The translations under genes and the position numbers were made by a program. From Candidatus Brocadiia bacterium (lineage in GTDB: Bacteria; Planctomycetota; MHYJ01; WSZJ01), in the NCBI GenBank assembly GCA_013360825.1, contig JABWAY010000166.1:1-8920 (forward strand): DNA of 8,920 nucleotides, given 5' to 3'. Positions 1 to 6,526 of this stretch are shown here, one piece after another (position 1 is the stretch's first letter; each line of letters begins with the position of its first letter). The notes beneath the pieces were generated by a model that saw only the letters and a list, made by a program, of their open reading frames with translations, did not search any database and was not told the origin of the DNA.

Positions 1-115
1 CCCCTCCCGAGGGCCGCTGAGAGCCCCCGTGCCCGCCACCCACGGACCAGCCGGCGCGCTGCCGGAAGCGGTGTGCCTTCGGATCTCCGGGCCGGCGGGC
101 CGATCGGCCTCCCCG

Positions 116-141
116 GCGCGGGAGAGGCCGCGCGTCTTTTT
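116..141 (+). terminator. Possible intrinsic terminator of an upstream gene
   Basis: A perfect 6-bp GC stem (GCGCGG at 116-121 pairing with CCGCGC at 128-133) has a 6-nt loop and is followed three bases later by five T at 137-141. This is the general form of a Rho-independent terminator reading rightward. The stem is short and the T tract modest, and in DNA this GC-rich small hairpins occur by chance. An upstream plus-strand gene could end at the TGA at 18-20, but too little of that frame is visible to call a gene. The rest of 1-183 holds only GC-rich palindromes, such as the 12-bp one at 98-109, and no supported gene. Confidence 0.3.
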
Positions 142-172
142 GTCACCCTTCCCCCCCCGGGCCTGCTACAAG
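140..172 (+). promoter_or_regulatory. Weak candidate promoter for the ABC transporter operon
   Basis: TTGTCA at 140-145 matches five of six bases of a sigma-70 -35 box, and TACAAG at 167-172 matches four of six of a -10 box. The 21-bp spacer is longer than the usual 16-18 bp, so the pair is a poor promoter as it stands. If TACAAG were the -10 element, transcription would begin only a few bases before the ATG at 184, giving a nearly leaderless message. That would agree with the lack of a Shine-Dalgarno sequence there. Confidence 0.15.
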
Positions 173-183
173 ACCGGGCTGCG

Positions 184-948
184 ATGATCCGGGTGAGCGA
201 GCTGCGGAAAGTCTTTCATGACCGGAAACGGGGGGACGTGGCCGCGGTGGACGGCCTGTCGTTCGAGTGCACCGGGGGGCAGGTGTTCGGGCTGCTCGGT
301 CCGAACGGGGCGGGGAAGACGACGACGCTGCGGATCCTCTCGACCGTCCTCCGCCCGAGCTCGGGGACGGTCACGGTCATGGGGTACGACGTGGTGCGGG
401 AAGCCCACATGGTGCGCCAGTCGCTCGGGTTTCTCTCCGGGGACACGGGGGTCTACGAGCGCCTCACGCCGCGCGAGGTGATCGCCTACTTCGGCGCGCT
501 CTACGGCCTGCCGCGGGACACGGTGCGGCAGCGGGGCGAGCAGCTCGTGCGCGAGTTCGAGATGGAGAGCTACGCGGACACGGCGTGCGGGAAGCTCTCG
601 ACGGGGATGAAGAAGAAGGTCTCGATCGCCCGGGCGCTCGTGCACGACCCCCAGGTCGTGATCCTGGACGAGCCGACCAGCGGGCTGGACATCCTGATCA
701 GCCGCGTTCTGGTGGCCTACGTGAAACGGGCCAAGGAGTCGGGGAAGTGCGTGATTTACTCGACGCACGTCATGGCGGAGGCCGAGAAGCTGTGCGACCG
801 GGTCGCGATCATCGCGGACGGGCGGAAGCTGGCGGAAGGGACGGTGGGGGACCTCAAGGCGCAGACGGGGGCCCCCGACCTTGAAGAAGCGTTCTTCCGG
901 CTCTTCGATGCCCGTCCGGGGGCTTCGGGGGAGGCGGCGCCGGCATGA
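184..948 (+). CDS. ABC transporter ATP-binding protein, NatA type
   Basis: This is the cytoplasmic ATPase subunit (254 aa) of an ABC-2 type exporter and should power the permease encoded next. The nucleotide-binding domain is complete: Walker A GPNGAGKTTT at residues 39-48, a variant signature LSTGM at 138-142, Walker B VVILDEPTSGLD at 158-169, and the H-loop histidine H195 in YSTH. The region around residues 82-95 (GFLSGDTGVYERLT) lacks the usual Q-loop glutamine, which is common in NatA-like ATPases. The frame stays open upstream, with a GTG at 73. The preferred start is ATG 184, because family homology begins there (MIRVSELRKVF) and the extra 37 residues look like translated intergenic DNA. 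No clear Shine-Dalgarno precedes it. The stop overlaps the permease start as ATGA, indicating translational coupling. The substrate is unknown: NatAB exports sodium in Bacillus, but many relatives do not. Confidence 0.9.
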   Translation: MIRVSELRKVFHDRKRGDVAAVDGLSFECTGGQVFGLLGPNGAGKTTTLRILSTVLRPSSGTVTVMGYDVVREAHMVRQSLGFLSGDTGVYERLTPREVIAYFGALYGLPRDTVRQRGEQLVREFEMESYADTACGKLSTGMKKKVSIARALVHDPQVVILDEPTSGLDILISRVLVAYVKRAKESGKCVIYSTHVMAEAEKLCDRVAIIADGRKLAEGTVGDLKAQTGAPDLEEAFFRLFDARPGASGEAAPA

Positions 949-3002
949 TCCGCATTCCCAACGTCGTCACGATCCTGCGGAAGGAGTTGACGGACGCGCT
1001 CCGGGACAAGCGCACGATCTACGGGATGGTGGTGCTGCCGATCGTGATCTATCCGCTCCTGCTCGTCCTTTTCTCGCAGGCGCTGCTGACCCAGACGCAG
1101 CGGCTGAAGGAGAAGAAGTACGGGATCCTGATCGTGGGGGCGTCGCACGCGGAGGACCTGGTCAGCCGTGTGCGCTCCGACGACTCATGGCAGGTCACGC
1201 TGCAGACCGAGCCCGCCCCTCCGCCCGGGGACGTGGACGCGCGGCTTCTTGCCGGGGAGTACCAGGCCGTGCTGGTGATTCCCCCGGACTTTCCGGAGGC
1301 GATCCGGGAGGAGCGATCCGCGCGCGTGGATATCCGCTACAACAACGCCCGGGACGAGTCGATGTTCGCGCACCAGCGCGCGCGGCAGATCGTCGAGGCC
1401 TACGCCGAGGAGGTTCTCCGCGCGCGGCTCACGGGGGCGGGGAAGCCGGAGGGGTTCGAGCGGCCGGTCGAGGCGATCGCGACCGGGGTTGCGCCGCCGG
1501 AAAAGGCGGGAGGGTTTCAGCTCGGCCGCCTTCTTGCGATGCTCCTCGTCATGATGACCGCCGTCAGCTCGTTCTACCCCGCGGTGGACATGGCCAGCGG
1601 GGAGAAAGAGCGCGGGACGATGGAAACCCTCCTGGTCAGCCCCGCGCTCCGGAGCGAGATCGTCCTGGGGAAGTTTTTCGCGGTGGCGGCGATCGCGATG
1701 GTGACGGCGCTGCTGCACCTCACGTCGATGGGGCTGACGTTCTCGCATTTCTTCAAGAGCATGGTGGGATCGCAGATTCCCGGGATGTCGTTCTCCGTCA
1801 GCCTGGGGAGTGCGCTGCTCGTCCTGATCCCGATGATCCCGCTGACCCTCCTGTTCAGCGCGCTGACGCTGGGACTGTCGGCGTTCGCACGGTCGTACAA
1901 GGAGGCGATGGTCTATCTCACGCCGGTGATGATCGTCGCGAACGTCTCGGCGTTCAGCGCGCTGATCCCCGGGATCGAATTCAACTATGCGCTCGCGCTG
2001 ATTCCGGTCCAGAACTGCGCCGCGCTCACCGTGGCGCTCCTGTCCGGGGACTGGACGGTCGGGCACGTCCTCGCCACCTTTGCCTCGAGTTCCCTGTACG
2101 CCTTCGTGGCCCTCCGCTGGACCTGGTCGATTTTCCAGCGGGAGGACGTCCTCCTCCGCGGGGGGGCGGAGTTCGACTGGAAGCACTGGCTGCGGACGTT
2201 CGGGACGGCGCGCCCCGGGATTGCGCACGCGCTGGTCGCGTTCATCGCCATGATGGCGCTCCAGCTCACGTTTGCCGGGACCTTCGCGGAGTTCTCCCCG
2301 CATCGCCAGTTCCTGGCATCCCAGGTGCTCGTCATCGCGCTCCCGGCAGCCGCGATCGCCCTCCTCGCGTCGCTGAACTTCCGGGAGACCTTCCGCCTCC
2401 GCGCCCCCCGCGCGGCGCACGTCGGGCTCGCGCTGGTGATCGCCGCCTCGGGTCTGGTCCTCGTGACCGGCCTGAACCACCTGCTCCTGAAACTGCCGTT
2501 CTTCCAGTCCGGGCTGGAGGAACACTCGAAGGCGATCCAGGAGCGGCTGGACGCGCTCGGCGGGGTGTGGATGAAGATCGCGTTCATCGCGCTCCTGCCG
2601 GCGCTCTGCGAGGAGTTCCTGTTCCGCGGGCTGGTCCTCTCGGGACTGCGGCGGGATCTCGGGATCCCCACGGGGATCGTGATCTGCGGGGCCCTGTTCG
2701 GGGTCGCCCACCAGCTCCCGCTCTCGATCGTCACGATCGGCCTGTTCGGCATCGCGCTGGCCTGGATGGCGCACCGCTCCGGGTCGATCGTCGTGACCAT
2801 CGCGGCTCACTTCCTCTGGAACTCCCTCGTCGTCCTCAGTTCGACGGAAGGATTCCCCGCATGGCTCGGAACCGAGGGGTCTGCGCCCCACCCCGCGGCT
2901 CTCGGGTGCGCCGCCGTCGTGCTCGTCGCGGCCTGCGTCGCGTTCGCCAGGATCCCCTCTGTCGACACCGACCCCGCGGGAGGTGACTCATCCGCTGGGT
3001 GA
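945..3002 (+). CDS. ABC-2 permease fused to a CPBP intramembrane metalloprotease
   Basis: This 685-residue membrane protein has two parts. Residues 1 to about 400 form a NatB-like ABC-2 permease: a first helix near 27-47, a large extracytoplasmic loop near 60-185, the conserved ABC-2 segment SGEKERGTMETLLVSP at 218-233, and further helices near 240-265, 287-312 and 320-342. Residues from about 425 onward form a CPBP (CAAX protease and bacteriocin-processing) domain. All three of its motifs are intact: EEFLFR with E556, E557 and R561; FGVAH with F585 and H589; and HFLWN with H622 and N626. The protease should therefore be active within the membrane. It starts inside the ATPase stop codon and its own stop overlaps the phosphatase start, so it is tightly coupled to both. 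This fusion architecture is known in databases, but its substrate and the protease's target are not established. It may export a peptide that it also cleaves, or remodel membrane proteins. Confidence 0.9.
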   Translation: MIRIPNVVTILRKELTDALRDKRTIYGMVVLPIVIYPLLLVLFSQALLTQTQRLKEKKYGILIVGASHAEDLVSRVRSDDSWQVTLQTEPAPPPGDVDARLLAGEYQAVLVIPPDFPEAIREERSARVDIRYNNARDESMFAHQRARQIVEAYAEEVLRARLTGAGKPEGFERPVEAIATGVAPPEKAGGFQLGRLLAMLLVMMTAVSSFYPAVDMASGEKERGTMETLLVSPALRSEIVLGKFFAVAAIAMVTALLHLTSMGLTFSHFFKSMVGSQIPGMSFSVSLGSALLVLIPMIPLTLLFSALTLGLSAFARSYKEAMVYLTPVMIVANVSAFSALIPGIEFNYALALIPVQNCAALTVALLSGDWTVGHVLATFASSSLYAFVALRWTWSIFQREDVLLRGGAEFDWKHWLRTFGTARPGIAHALVAFIAMMALQLTFAGTFAEFSPHRQFLASQVLVIALPAAAIALLASLNFRETFRLRAPRAAHVGLALVIAASGLVLVTGLNHLLLKLPFFQSGLEEHSKAIQERLDALGGVWMKIAFIALLPALCEEFLFRGLVLSGLRRDLGIPTGIVICGALFGVAHQLPLSIVTIGLFGIALAWMAHRSGSIVVTIAAHFLWNSLVVLSSTEGFPAWLGTEGSAPHPAALGCAAVVLVAACVAFARIPSVDTDPAGGDSSAG
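2978..2986 (+). promoter_or_regulatory. Shine-Dalgarno-like sequence before the PP2C gene
   Basis: GGGAGGTGA closely matches the 16S rRNA anti-Shine-Dalgarno complement. It lies inside the end of the permease gene, 12 bp before GTG 2999 and 15 bp before ATG 3002. That spacing is longer than ideal. Ribosome re-initiation at the overlapping stop (TGATG) may matter more than this site. Confidence 0.45.
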
Positions 3003-3739
3003 TGGCCGGGCAGACCGACGTCGGTCTGAAACGCAAGAACAACGAAGACTCGCTCTACTTCAGCGACGAGGAGGGGTTCGCCATCGTCGCCGACGGGATG
3101 GGCGGGCTGGAGGCCGGCGAAATCGCCAGCCAGATGGCCGTGACGTCGCTGACAGGGTTTTTCGCCAGGGCGTTTGCCGAGCGGAAGAAGACCCCCGGCC
3201 GCCCCCTCGAACAGCTCGGGCGCCTCACCGTCGCCTGCCGGGACTGGCTCTCCAGCGTCAACGCCGAACTCTACCTGGCCGCCCGCTCGCGGGAACGGCG
3301 CCACAAAATGGGCTCCACCGTCGCCTTCCTCGTCGAATGCGCCGGACACATCGTGGTCGGCAACCTCGGCGATTCGCGCGTCTATCGCTTCCGGGAAGGC
3401 ACCCTCGCCCTTCTCTCCAGGGATCACACCTGGGCGGCCCAGGAGCCCGACACCGTCATGGAGGGGGAGCACAAGCGGGCGAAGAAATTCGTCACCCAGG
3501 CGCTCGGGATCCAGGCGCGGATCGAGCCCGAGATCACCGTGGAAAAGGTGCGCCGCGGGGACCTGTACCTCCTGTCCTCGGACGGGCTCACCGAGGATCT
3601 GACGGATCCCGATCTCGCGAAGATCCTCGCGGGGGTCGGGGAAGACCTCTGGCCGGGCGTCGCGGCGCTCGTCCGCGCGGAGCTCGACCGCGGCGGGCCG
3701 GACAACATCTCGGTGGTCCTCTGCCGGGCGGTCGGGTAG
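3002..3739 (+). CDS. PP2C-family serine/threonine protein phosphatase
   Basis: This soluble, metal-dependent phosphatase (245 aa) removes phosphate from Ser/Thr residues. It is close to the usual 240-260 aa of stand-alone bacterial PP2C enzymes of the Stp, PstP and PppA type. The family motifs appear in order: GLKRKNNED at 8-16, where R11 is the expected phosphate-binding arginine; VADGMGG at 29-35 with metal ligand D31; GST at 104-106; GNLGDSRVY at 120-128 with D124; SSDGLTE at 192-198 with metal ligand D194; and GGPDNIS at 231-237 with metal ligand D234. There is no signal peptide or membrane helix. ATG 3002 overlaps the permease stop by one base (TGATG), and GTG 2999, one codon earlier, is an equally possible start. 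No Ser/Thr kinase lies in the window, so its partner is unknown. The next gene, four bases on, encodes an FGE-fold protein of a kind often found beside Ser/Thr kinase and phosphatase genes. Confidence 0.92.
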   Translation: MAGQTDVGLKRKNNEDSLYFSDEEGFAIVADGMGGLEAGEIASQMAVTSLTGFFARAFAERKKTPGRPLEQLGRLTVACRDWLSSVNAELYLAARSRERRHKMGSTVAFLVECAGHIVVGNLGDSRVYRFREGTLALLSRDHTWAAQEPDTVMEGEHKRAKKFVTQALGIQARIEPEITVEKVRRGDLYLLSSDGLTEDLTDPDLAKILAGVGEDLWPGVAALVRAELDRGGPDNISVVLCRAVG

Positions 3740-3743
3740 CGCC

Positions 3744-4496
3744 ATGGCCTCCGGCCCCGGGACGACCCGCCTCATGGCCCCCGAGGGGATGGTCTACATC
3801 CCTCCCGGAAGCTTCCTGACCGGCACCAGCCGCGAACAGGTCAAACTCCTGACCCGCGCCTTCCGCGACTGGGAGGACGAATGGTTCGACGCGGAAGTCG
3901 AGTCCGCCCGCGGCGAGCACCTCTCCGGGTTCTGGATGGACCGCTACCCCGTCACCAACGCCGACTACCGCGAGTTCTGCCGCGTCACCGGTCACGCCGT
4001 CCCCGCCCACTGGATCGGCGAGGGAGACCAGGAGGGCAAGCTCATCTTTCCCAGGGACCTGGCGGGGCACCCCGTCGTCCACGTCAGCTGGACCGACGCC
4101 GACGCCTTCGCGCGGTGGAAGGGAAAGCGCCTCCCGGCGGCGATCGAGTGGGAGAAGGCGGCGCGCGGCCCCGGGGGGAATGTCTGGCCCTGGGGAAGCG
4201 TGTGGGATCCGGAGAAGTGCAACCACTCGGAGAGCGGGTATGGCGGGACGACCCCGGTCGAGCAGTACCGGATGGGGAAGAGCTACTACGGGGTCTTCGA
4301 CATGACCGGGAACATCTGGCAATGGTGCTCGGACAAGGTCGCCTCGACGGAGCCGTCCCACCCGGAGCCGCTCCGGATTCTCAAAGGCGGCTCGTGGCGG
4401 TCGCCCGCGTTCCACGTGCGCTGCGCCGTGACCAAGGCGCTCGCCCCGGACCGCGCCAGCGACAACATCGGCTTCCGCTGCACCCGCGACGTCTGA
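3744..4496 (+). CDS. FGE/sulfatase-modifying-factor fold protein lacking catalytic cysteines
   Basis: This 250-residue protein has the formylglycine-generating-enzyme (SUMF1, C-type-lectin-like) fold. Visible landmarks are GMVYIPPGSF at 15-24, FWMDRYPVTNADYREFC at 63-79, HPVVHVSWTDADAFARW at 109-125, a LPxxxEWEKAARG segment at 130-142, GVFDMTGNIWQWC at 183-195, GGSW at 215-218 and IGFRC at 242-246. In true FGE a pair of copper-binding cysteines lies just after the GGS motif. Here that stretch reads GGSWRSPAFHVRC: it is shortened and lacks the pair, so formylglycine formation is unlikely. A binding or regulatory role, or another oxidase-like activity, is more plausible. There is no signal peptide, so it is probably cytoplasmic. 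It lies four bases after the PP2C stop and five bases before the glycosylase start, and so is probably co-transcribed with both. Related domains occur beside kinase/phosphatase pairs and in type VI secretion loci, but no secretion genes are visible here. Confidence 0.88.
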   Translation: MASGPGTTRLMAPEGMVYIPPGSFLTGTSREQVKLLTRAFRDWEDEWFDAEVESARGEHLSGFWMDRYPVTNADYREFCRVTGHAVPAHWIGEGDQEGKLIFPRDLAGHPVVHVSWTDADAFARWKGKRLPAAIEWEKAARGPGGNVWPWGSVWDPEKCNHSESGYGGTTPVEQYRMGKSYYGVFDMTGNIWQWCSDKVASTEPSHPEPLRILKGGSWRSPAFHVRCAVTKALAPDRASDNIGFRCTRDV

Positions 4497-4501
4497 CCCC
4501 G

Positions 4502-5320
4502 GTGCCGTCGCTCGCCGCCCCCGGATTCGACCTCGATCTGACCCTCCGCAGCGGGCAGTTCTTCCGGTTCCGGCCCGACGGGGACGGCTTTCTGCTCGTC
4601 GACTCGGGCCGGGTCCTGCGCCTCCGCCCGCAGGGGGACCGCATCGAGTACCGCGGCGGCACCGCCGCGCACGTCCGGCGTCTCCTCGGACTGGACGCGG
4701 ACCACGGTGCCGCGCTGGCGGCCCTGCGCCGGGATCCGCTCCTCGCGGCCGTGCTCCCGCGCTACGCGGGAATGAGAATCATGACCCAGGACCCATGGGT
4801 CTGCCTGGTGTCCTTCGTCTGCTCGTCGATGTCGAACATGAAGCGGATCCAGGGGAACGTCGAGGGGATCGCGCGCGCGTTCGGCCCCGCGCTGGAGGAC
4901 GGGATCCATGACTTCCCGGGTCCCGCGGCGCTGCCCGCCGGAGCGCTGGCGCCGATCCGACTCGGCTGGCGCGAGCGGTTCGTCGCCGGTCTCTTCGCCC
5001 GCGTCGATCCCGCGCGCCTCCACGCGCTGGCGGCGCGTCCGTTCGAGGAGGCGCGGGCGGCCCTGATGGAACTTCCCGGCGTCGGCCCCAAAGTCGCGGA
5101 ATGCGTGATGGCGTTTTCCCTGGGGTTCGGCGAGGCGTGCCCGGTCGATGTCTGGATCCGCCGCGTCGGGCGGCGCCTCTGGTTCCGCAACCGGCGCGTC
5201 CCCGACCGCCGGATCGCCGACCGCTTCCGTGCGACGTTCGGCCGCCACGCGGCGCTGGCCCAGCAGATCTGGTTCCAGGCCGTGCGGGACGGCGTCCCGG
5301 TCGGTCAGGCCCCGCGGTAG
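4502..5320 (+). CDS. ogg: 8-oxoguanine DNA glycosylase, OGG1 type
   Basis: This 272-residue base-excision repair enzyme should remove 8-oxoguanine from DNA and nick the abasic site. It resembles human OGG1 throughout. The N-terminal domain has the SGQFFRF motif at 17-23, where G18 matches the lesion-reading Gly42. The helix-hairpin-helix reads LPGVGPKVAEC at 191-201, with catalytic K197 (human Lys249) and C201 (Cys253). D216 in PVDVW matches Asp268, exactly 19 residues on as in the human protein. Q254 and F258 match Gln315 and Phe319, which grip the damaged base. Arginines contacting the orphan cytosine are kept (R115, R157), but Asn149 is replaced by M110, Tyr203 by W156 and His270 by W218. 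GTG 4502 is chosen because OGG_N homology begins within about 12 residues of it; no Shine-Dalgarno is clear. It follows the FGE-fold gene by five bases, and its 3' end overlaps the convergent membrane-protein gene. Confidence 0.9.
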   Translation: MPSLAAPGFDLDLTLRSGQFFRFRPDGDGFLLVDSGRVLRLRPQGDRIEYRGGTAAHVRRLLGLDADHGAALAALRRDPLLAAVLPRYAGMRIMTQDPWVCLVSFVCSSMSNMKRIQGNVEGIARAFGPALEDGIHDFPGPAALPAGALAPIRLGWRERFVAGLFARVDPARLHALAARPFEEARAALMELPGVGPKVAECVMAFSLGFGEACPVDVWIRRVGRRLWFRNRRVPDRRIADRFRATFGRHAALAQQIWFQAVRDGVPVGQAPR

Positions 5321-6030
5321 TCCGGCGCAGCCAGGGGGCGCTTTCTGCCGAGCAGGGTGGAGAAGAATGCCCCGACGCCGACGGCGAGGTAGTAAGGGAA
5401 GATCCCGAACCAGCCGAGGAGCGGGATGATGGAGACGAAGGAGAACACGGCGCACCCGGCGAGGAGGTGGGCCACGCGGTTCCCCTCGCGCCCGGCGAGG
5501 TGCACGACCCCCCGGCCGATCTGCTCGCAGACGCCGGCCAGGCCGATGCAGACGGCGGCCGAGAAGATCGGGAGGAGGAAAATCCCCGCAACCCCGCGCG
5601 TCGCCGCGGCGAGGAGGGTGCCGAGCAGGAGGGCCACGGCGCCGATGCCGAACGAGCGCAGCGGGTGGTCGCGGACGGCGATCGACGCGCGCGCCGTCGC
5701 CTGAGGGGCGACCGCGCCCGTGAAGACAAGCAGCGCGGCGAGCATGAGCGAGCTGAGGCCGATGATCAGCGTCGTCGTGAGAGCCACCGCGCCGTCGCGG
5801 ATCTGGTTCAGCGAGTGGATCACACCCCGAAACTCCCGCGGCTCCAGCGCACGGTTGTGGTCCGGATCCGGAGGATGCGCGGCGGGCCGGGCCTCGGGGG
5901 GCGCCGGCGTCTCCGCCCCGGGCTGCTCCACCTCAGGCTCGGCCGAGCGGCGTTTCCCGGACTCCTCCTGCGCAAGGGCGACTCCGCAGGTCAGAACGAG
6001 GACGACGACGGCCGACAGGAAGCGTTTCAT
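5305..6030 (-). CDS. Multi-spanning membrane protein with signal peptide, unknown function
   Basis: I do not recognise this 241-residue protein by family. It begins with a convincing signal peptide: positive MKR, a hydrophobic core, and an ALA|QEE cleavage site near residue 20. A charged, proline-rich linker follows at about 22-65. Four or five hydrophobic segments come next, near 79-107, 125-146, 148-168, 186-203 and 205-227. The tail is basic (GRKRP at 228-232). The spacing of Gly, Pro and small residues (DHPLRSFGIG, then IIPLLGWFG and GVGAFF) recalls the membrane domain found near bactofilins, but that is only an impression. The start is the ATG that begins the signal peptide; the open frame extends to 6099 but would bury it. 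The gene lies seven bases after the anti-sigma stop and is probably co-transcribed. It may take part in sensing or be a target of the sigma factor. Its last 16 bp overlap the glycosylase gene tail to tail. Confidence 0.75.
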   Translation of the reverse strand: MKRFLSAVVVLVLTCGVALAQEESGKRRSAEPEVEQPGAETPAPPEARPAAHPPDPDHNRALEPREFRGVIHSLNQIRDGAVALTTTLIIGLSSLMLAALLVFTGAVAPQATARASIAVRDHPLRSFGIGAVALLLGTLLAAATRGVAGIFLLPIFSAAVCIGLAGVCEQIGRGVVHLAGREGNRVAHLLAGCAVFSFVSIIPLLGWFGIFPYYLAVGVGAFFSTLLGRKRPLAAPDYRGA

Positions 6031-6037
6031 GGGTTTC

Positions 6038-6526
6038 TCAGCGATGTGCCCGGCCGAGCCGGAGCAGGGTGGCGCCCGAAAGGGCGCCGGCAACGACAAG
6101 TCCGACCGCGACCCAGCCGGTCAGGGCCCAGGCATCCGGCATCCCCGCGACACGGGCCTGCGCCAGCTCGTTCAGGCCCGAGAACGACTCGGACAGGCGG
6201 GCCACCACGGGCTGGATCCAGGGGGAGAAGAACGCGAGCTGAAGAGCCACGAGGGCGCACGCCGCGACCAGCCCGGCGACGAACAGGGGAGCCGCCTCGC
6301 GGCGCGGGGAAGGAACGGGGGGAAGCGCGGCCATCACGCGCCCGGAAAAACCGCGGGGGAGCGGGGGGGATTCCGCCATCAGCTCCTCCAGCCGCAACAG
6401 CGTGCGCCACTCCGGCCCGCAGACGCCGCACTGCGCGCAGTGCGATTCGACCCGGAGGCGGTCCTCGCCGTCCGGGGGCGCGTCCAGCGCCTCGCTGAAT
6501 CCCAGCCGGATCTCCCTGCAGCTCAT
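6038..6526 (-). CDS. Zinc-binding anti-sigma factor with two membrane helices
   Basis: This 162-residue protein should bind and hold inactive the sigma factor encoded just before it. The N-terminal cytoplasmic part has the zinc anti-sigma (ZAS) motif H29-x3-C33-x2-C36, plus C3 near the start, as in RsrA- and ChrR-like anti-sigma domains. A proline-rich linker at about 53-75 leads to a membrane helix near 78-100, a short outside loop of about 30 residues, and a second helix near 133-156 ending in a basic tail. Most anti-sigma factors of this class have one helix and a larger periplasmic domain, so the small loop is unusual. ATG 6526 is chosen because GGGAGGT stands six bases upstream and because it overlaps the sigma stop as ATGA; a GTG at 6541 is less likely. 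The third operon gene, a membrane protein, might supply the missing sensing function. Confidence 0.87.
   Translation of the reverse strand: MSCREIRLGFSEALDAPPDGEDRLRVESHCAQCGVCGPEWRTLLRLEELMAESPPLPRGFSGRVMAALPPVPSPRREAAPLFVAGLVAACALVALQLAFFSPWIQPVVARLSESFSGLNELAQARVAGMPDAWALTGWVAVGLVVAGALSGATLLRLGRAHR

Noticed and set aside
73..183. N-terminal extension of the ABC ATPase starting at GTG 73
   Set aside because: The 37 extra residues have no family counterpart and overlap a possible terminator; ATG 184 begins exactly where ABC homology starts.
1185..2891. Long antisense open frame of 568 codons opposite the permease gene
   Set aside because: Its translation is Arg, Glu and Pro rich with no domain, as expected of a shadow frame in GC-rich DNA, and the plus strand carries a clear gene with catalytic motifs.
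3744..4496. FGE-fold protein as a variable target of a diversity-generating retroelement
   Set aside because: Such targets share this fold, but there is no reverse transcriptase or template repeat in the window, and the C-terminal segment is not enriched in AAC-type codons.
2999..4496. PP2C plus FGE-fold genes as part of a type VI secretion locus
   Set aside because: Both gene types occur in such loci, but no Tss structural gene, FHA protein or kinase is present here.
6031..6099. Upstream extension of the membrane-protein gene to 6099
   Set aside because: It would place 23 residues before a textbook signal peptide and would overlap the anti-sigma gene much more than the chosen start.
5101..6498. 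Plus-strand open frame of 465 codons across the convergent region
   Set aside because: It is Arg/Pro/Gly-rich and runs antisense to two supported minus-strand genes; no domain is visible.
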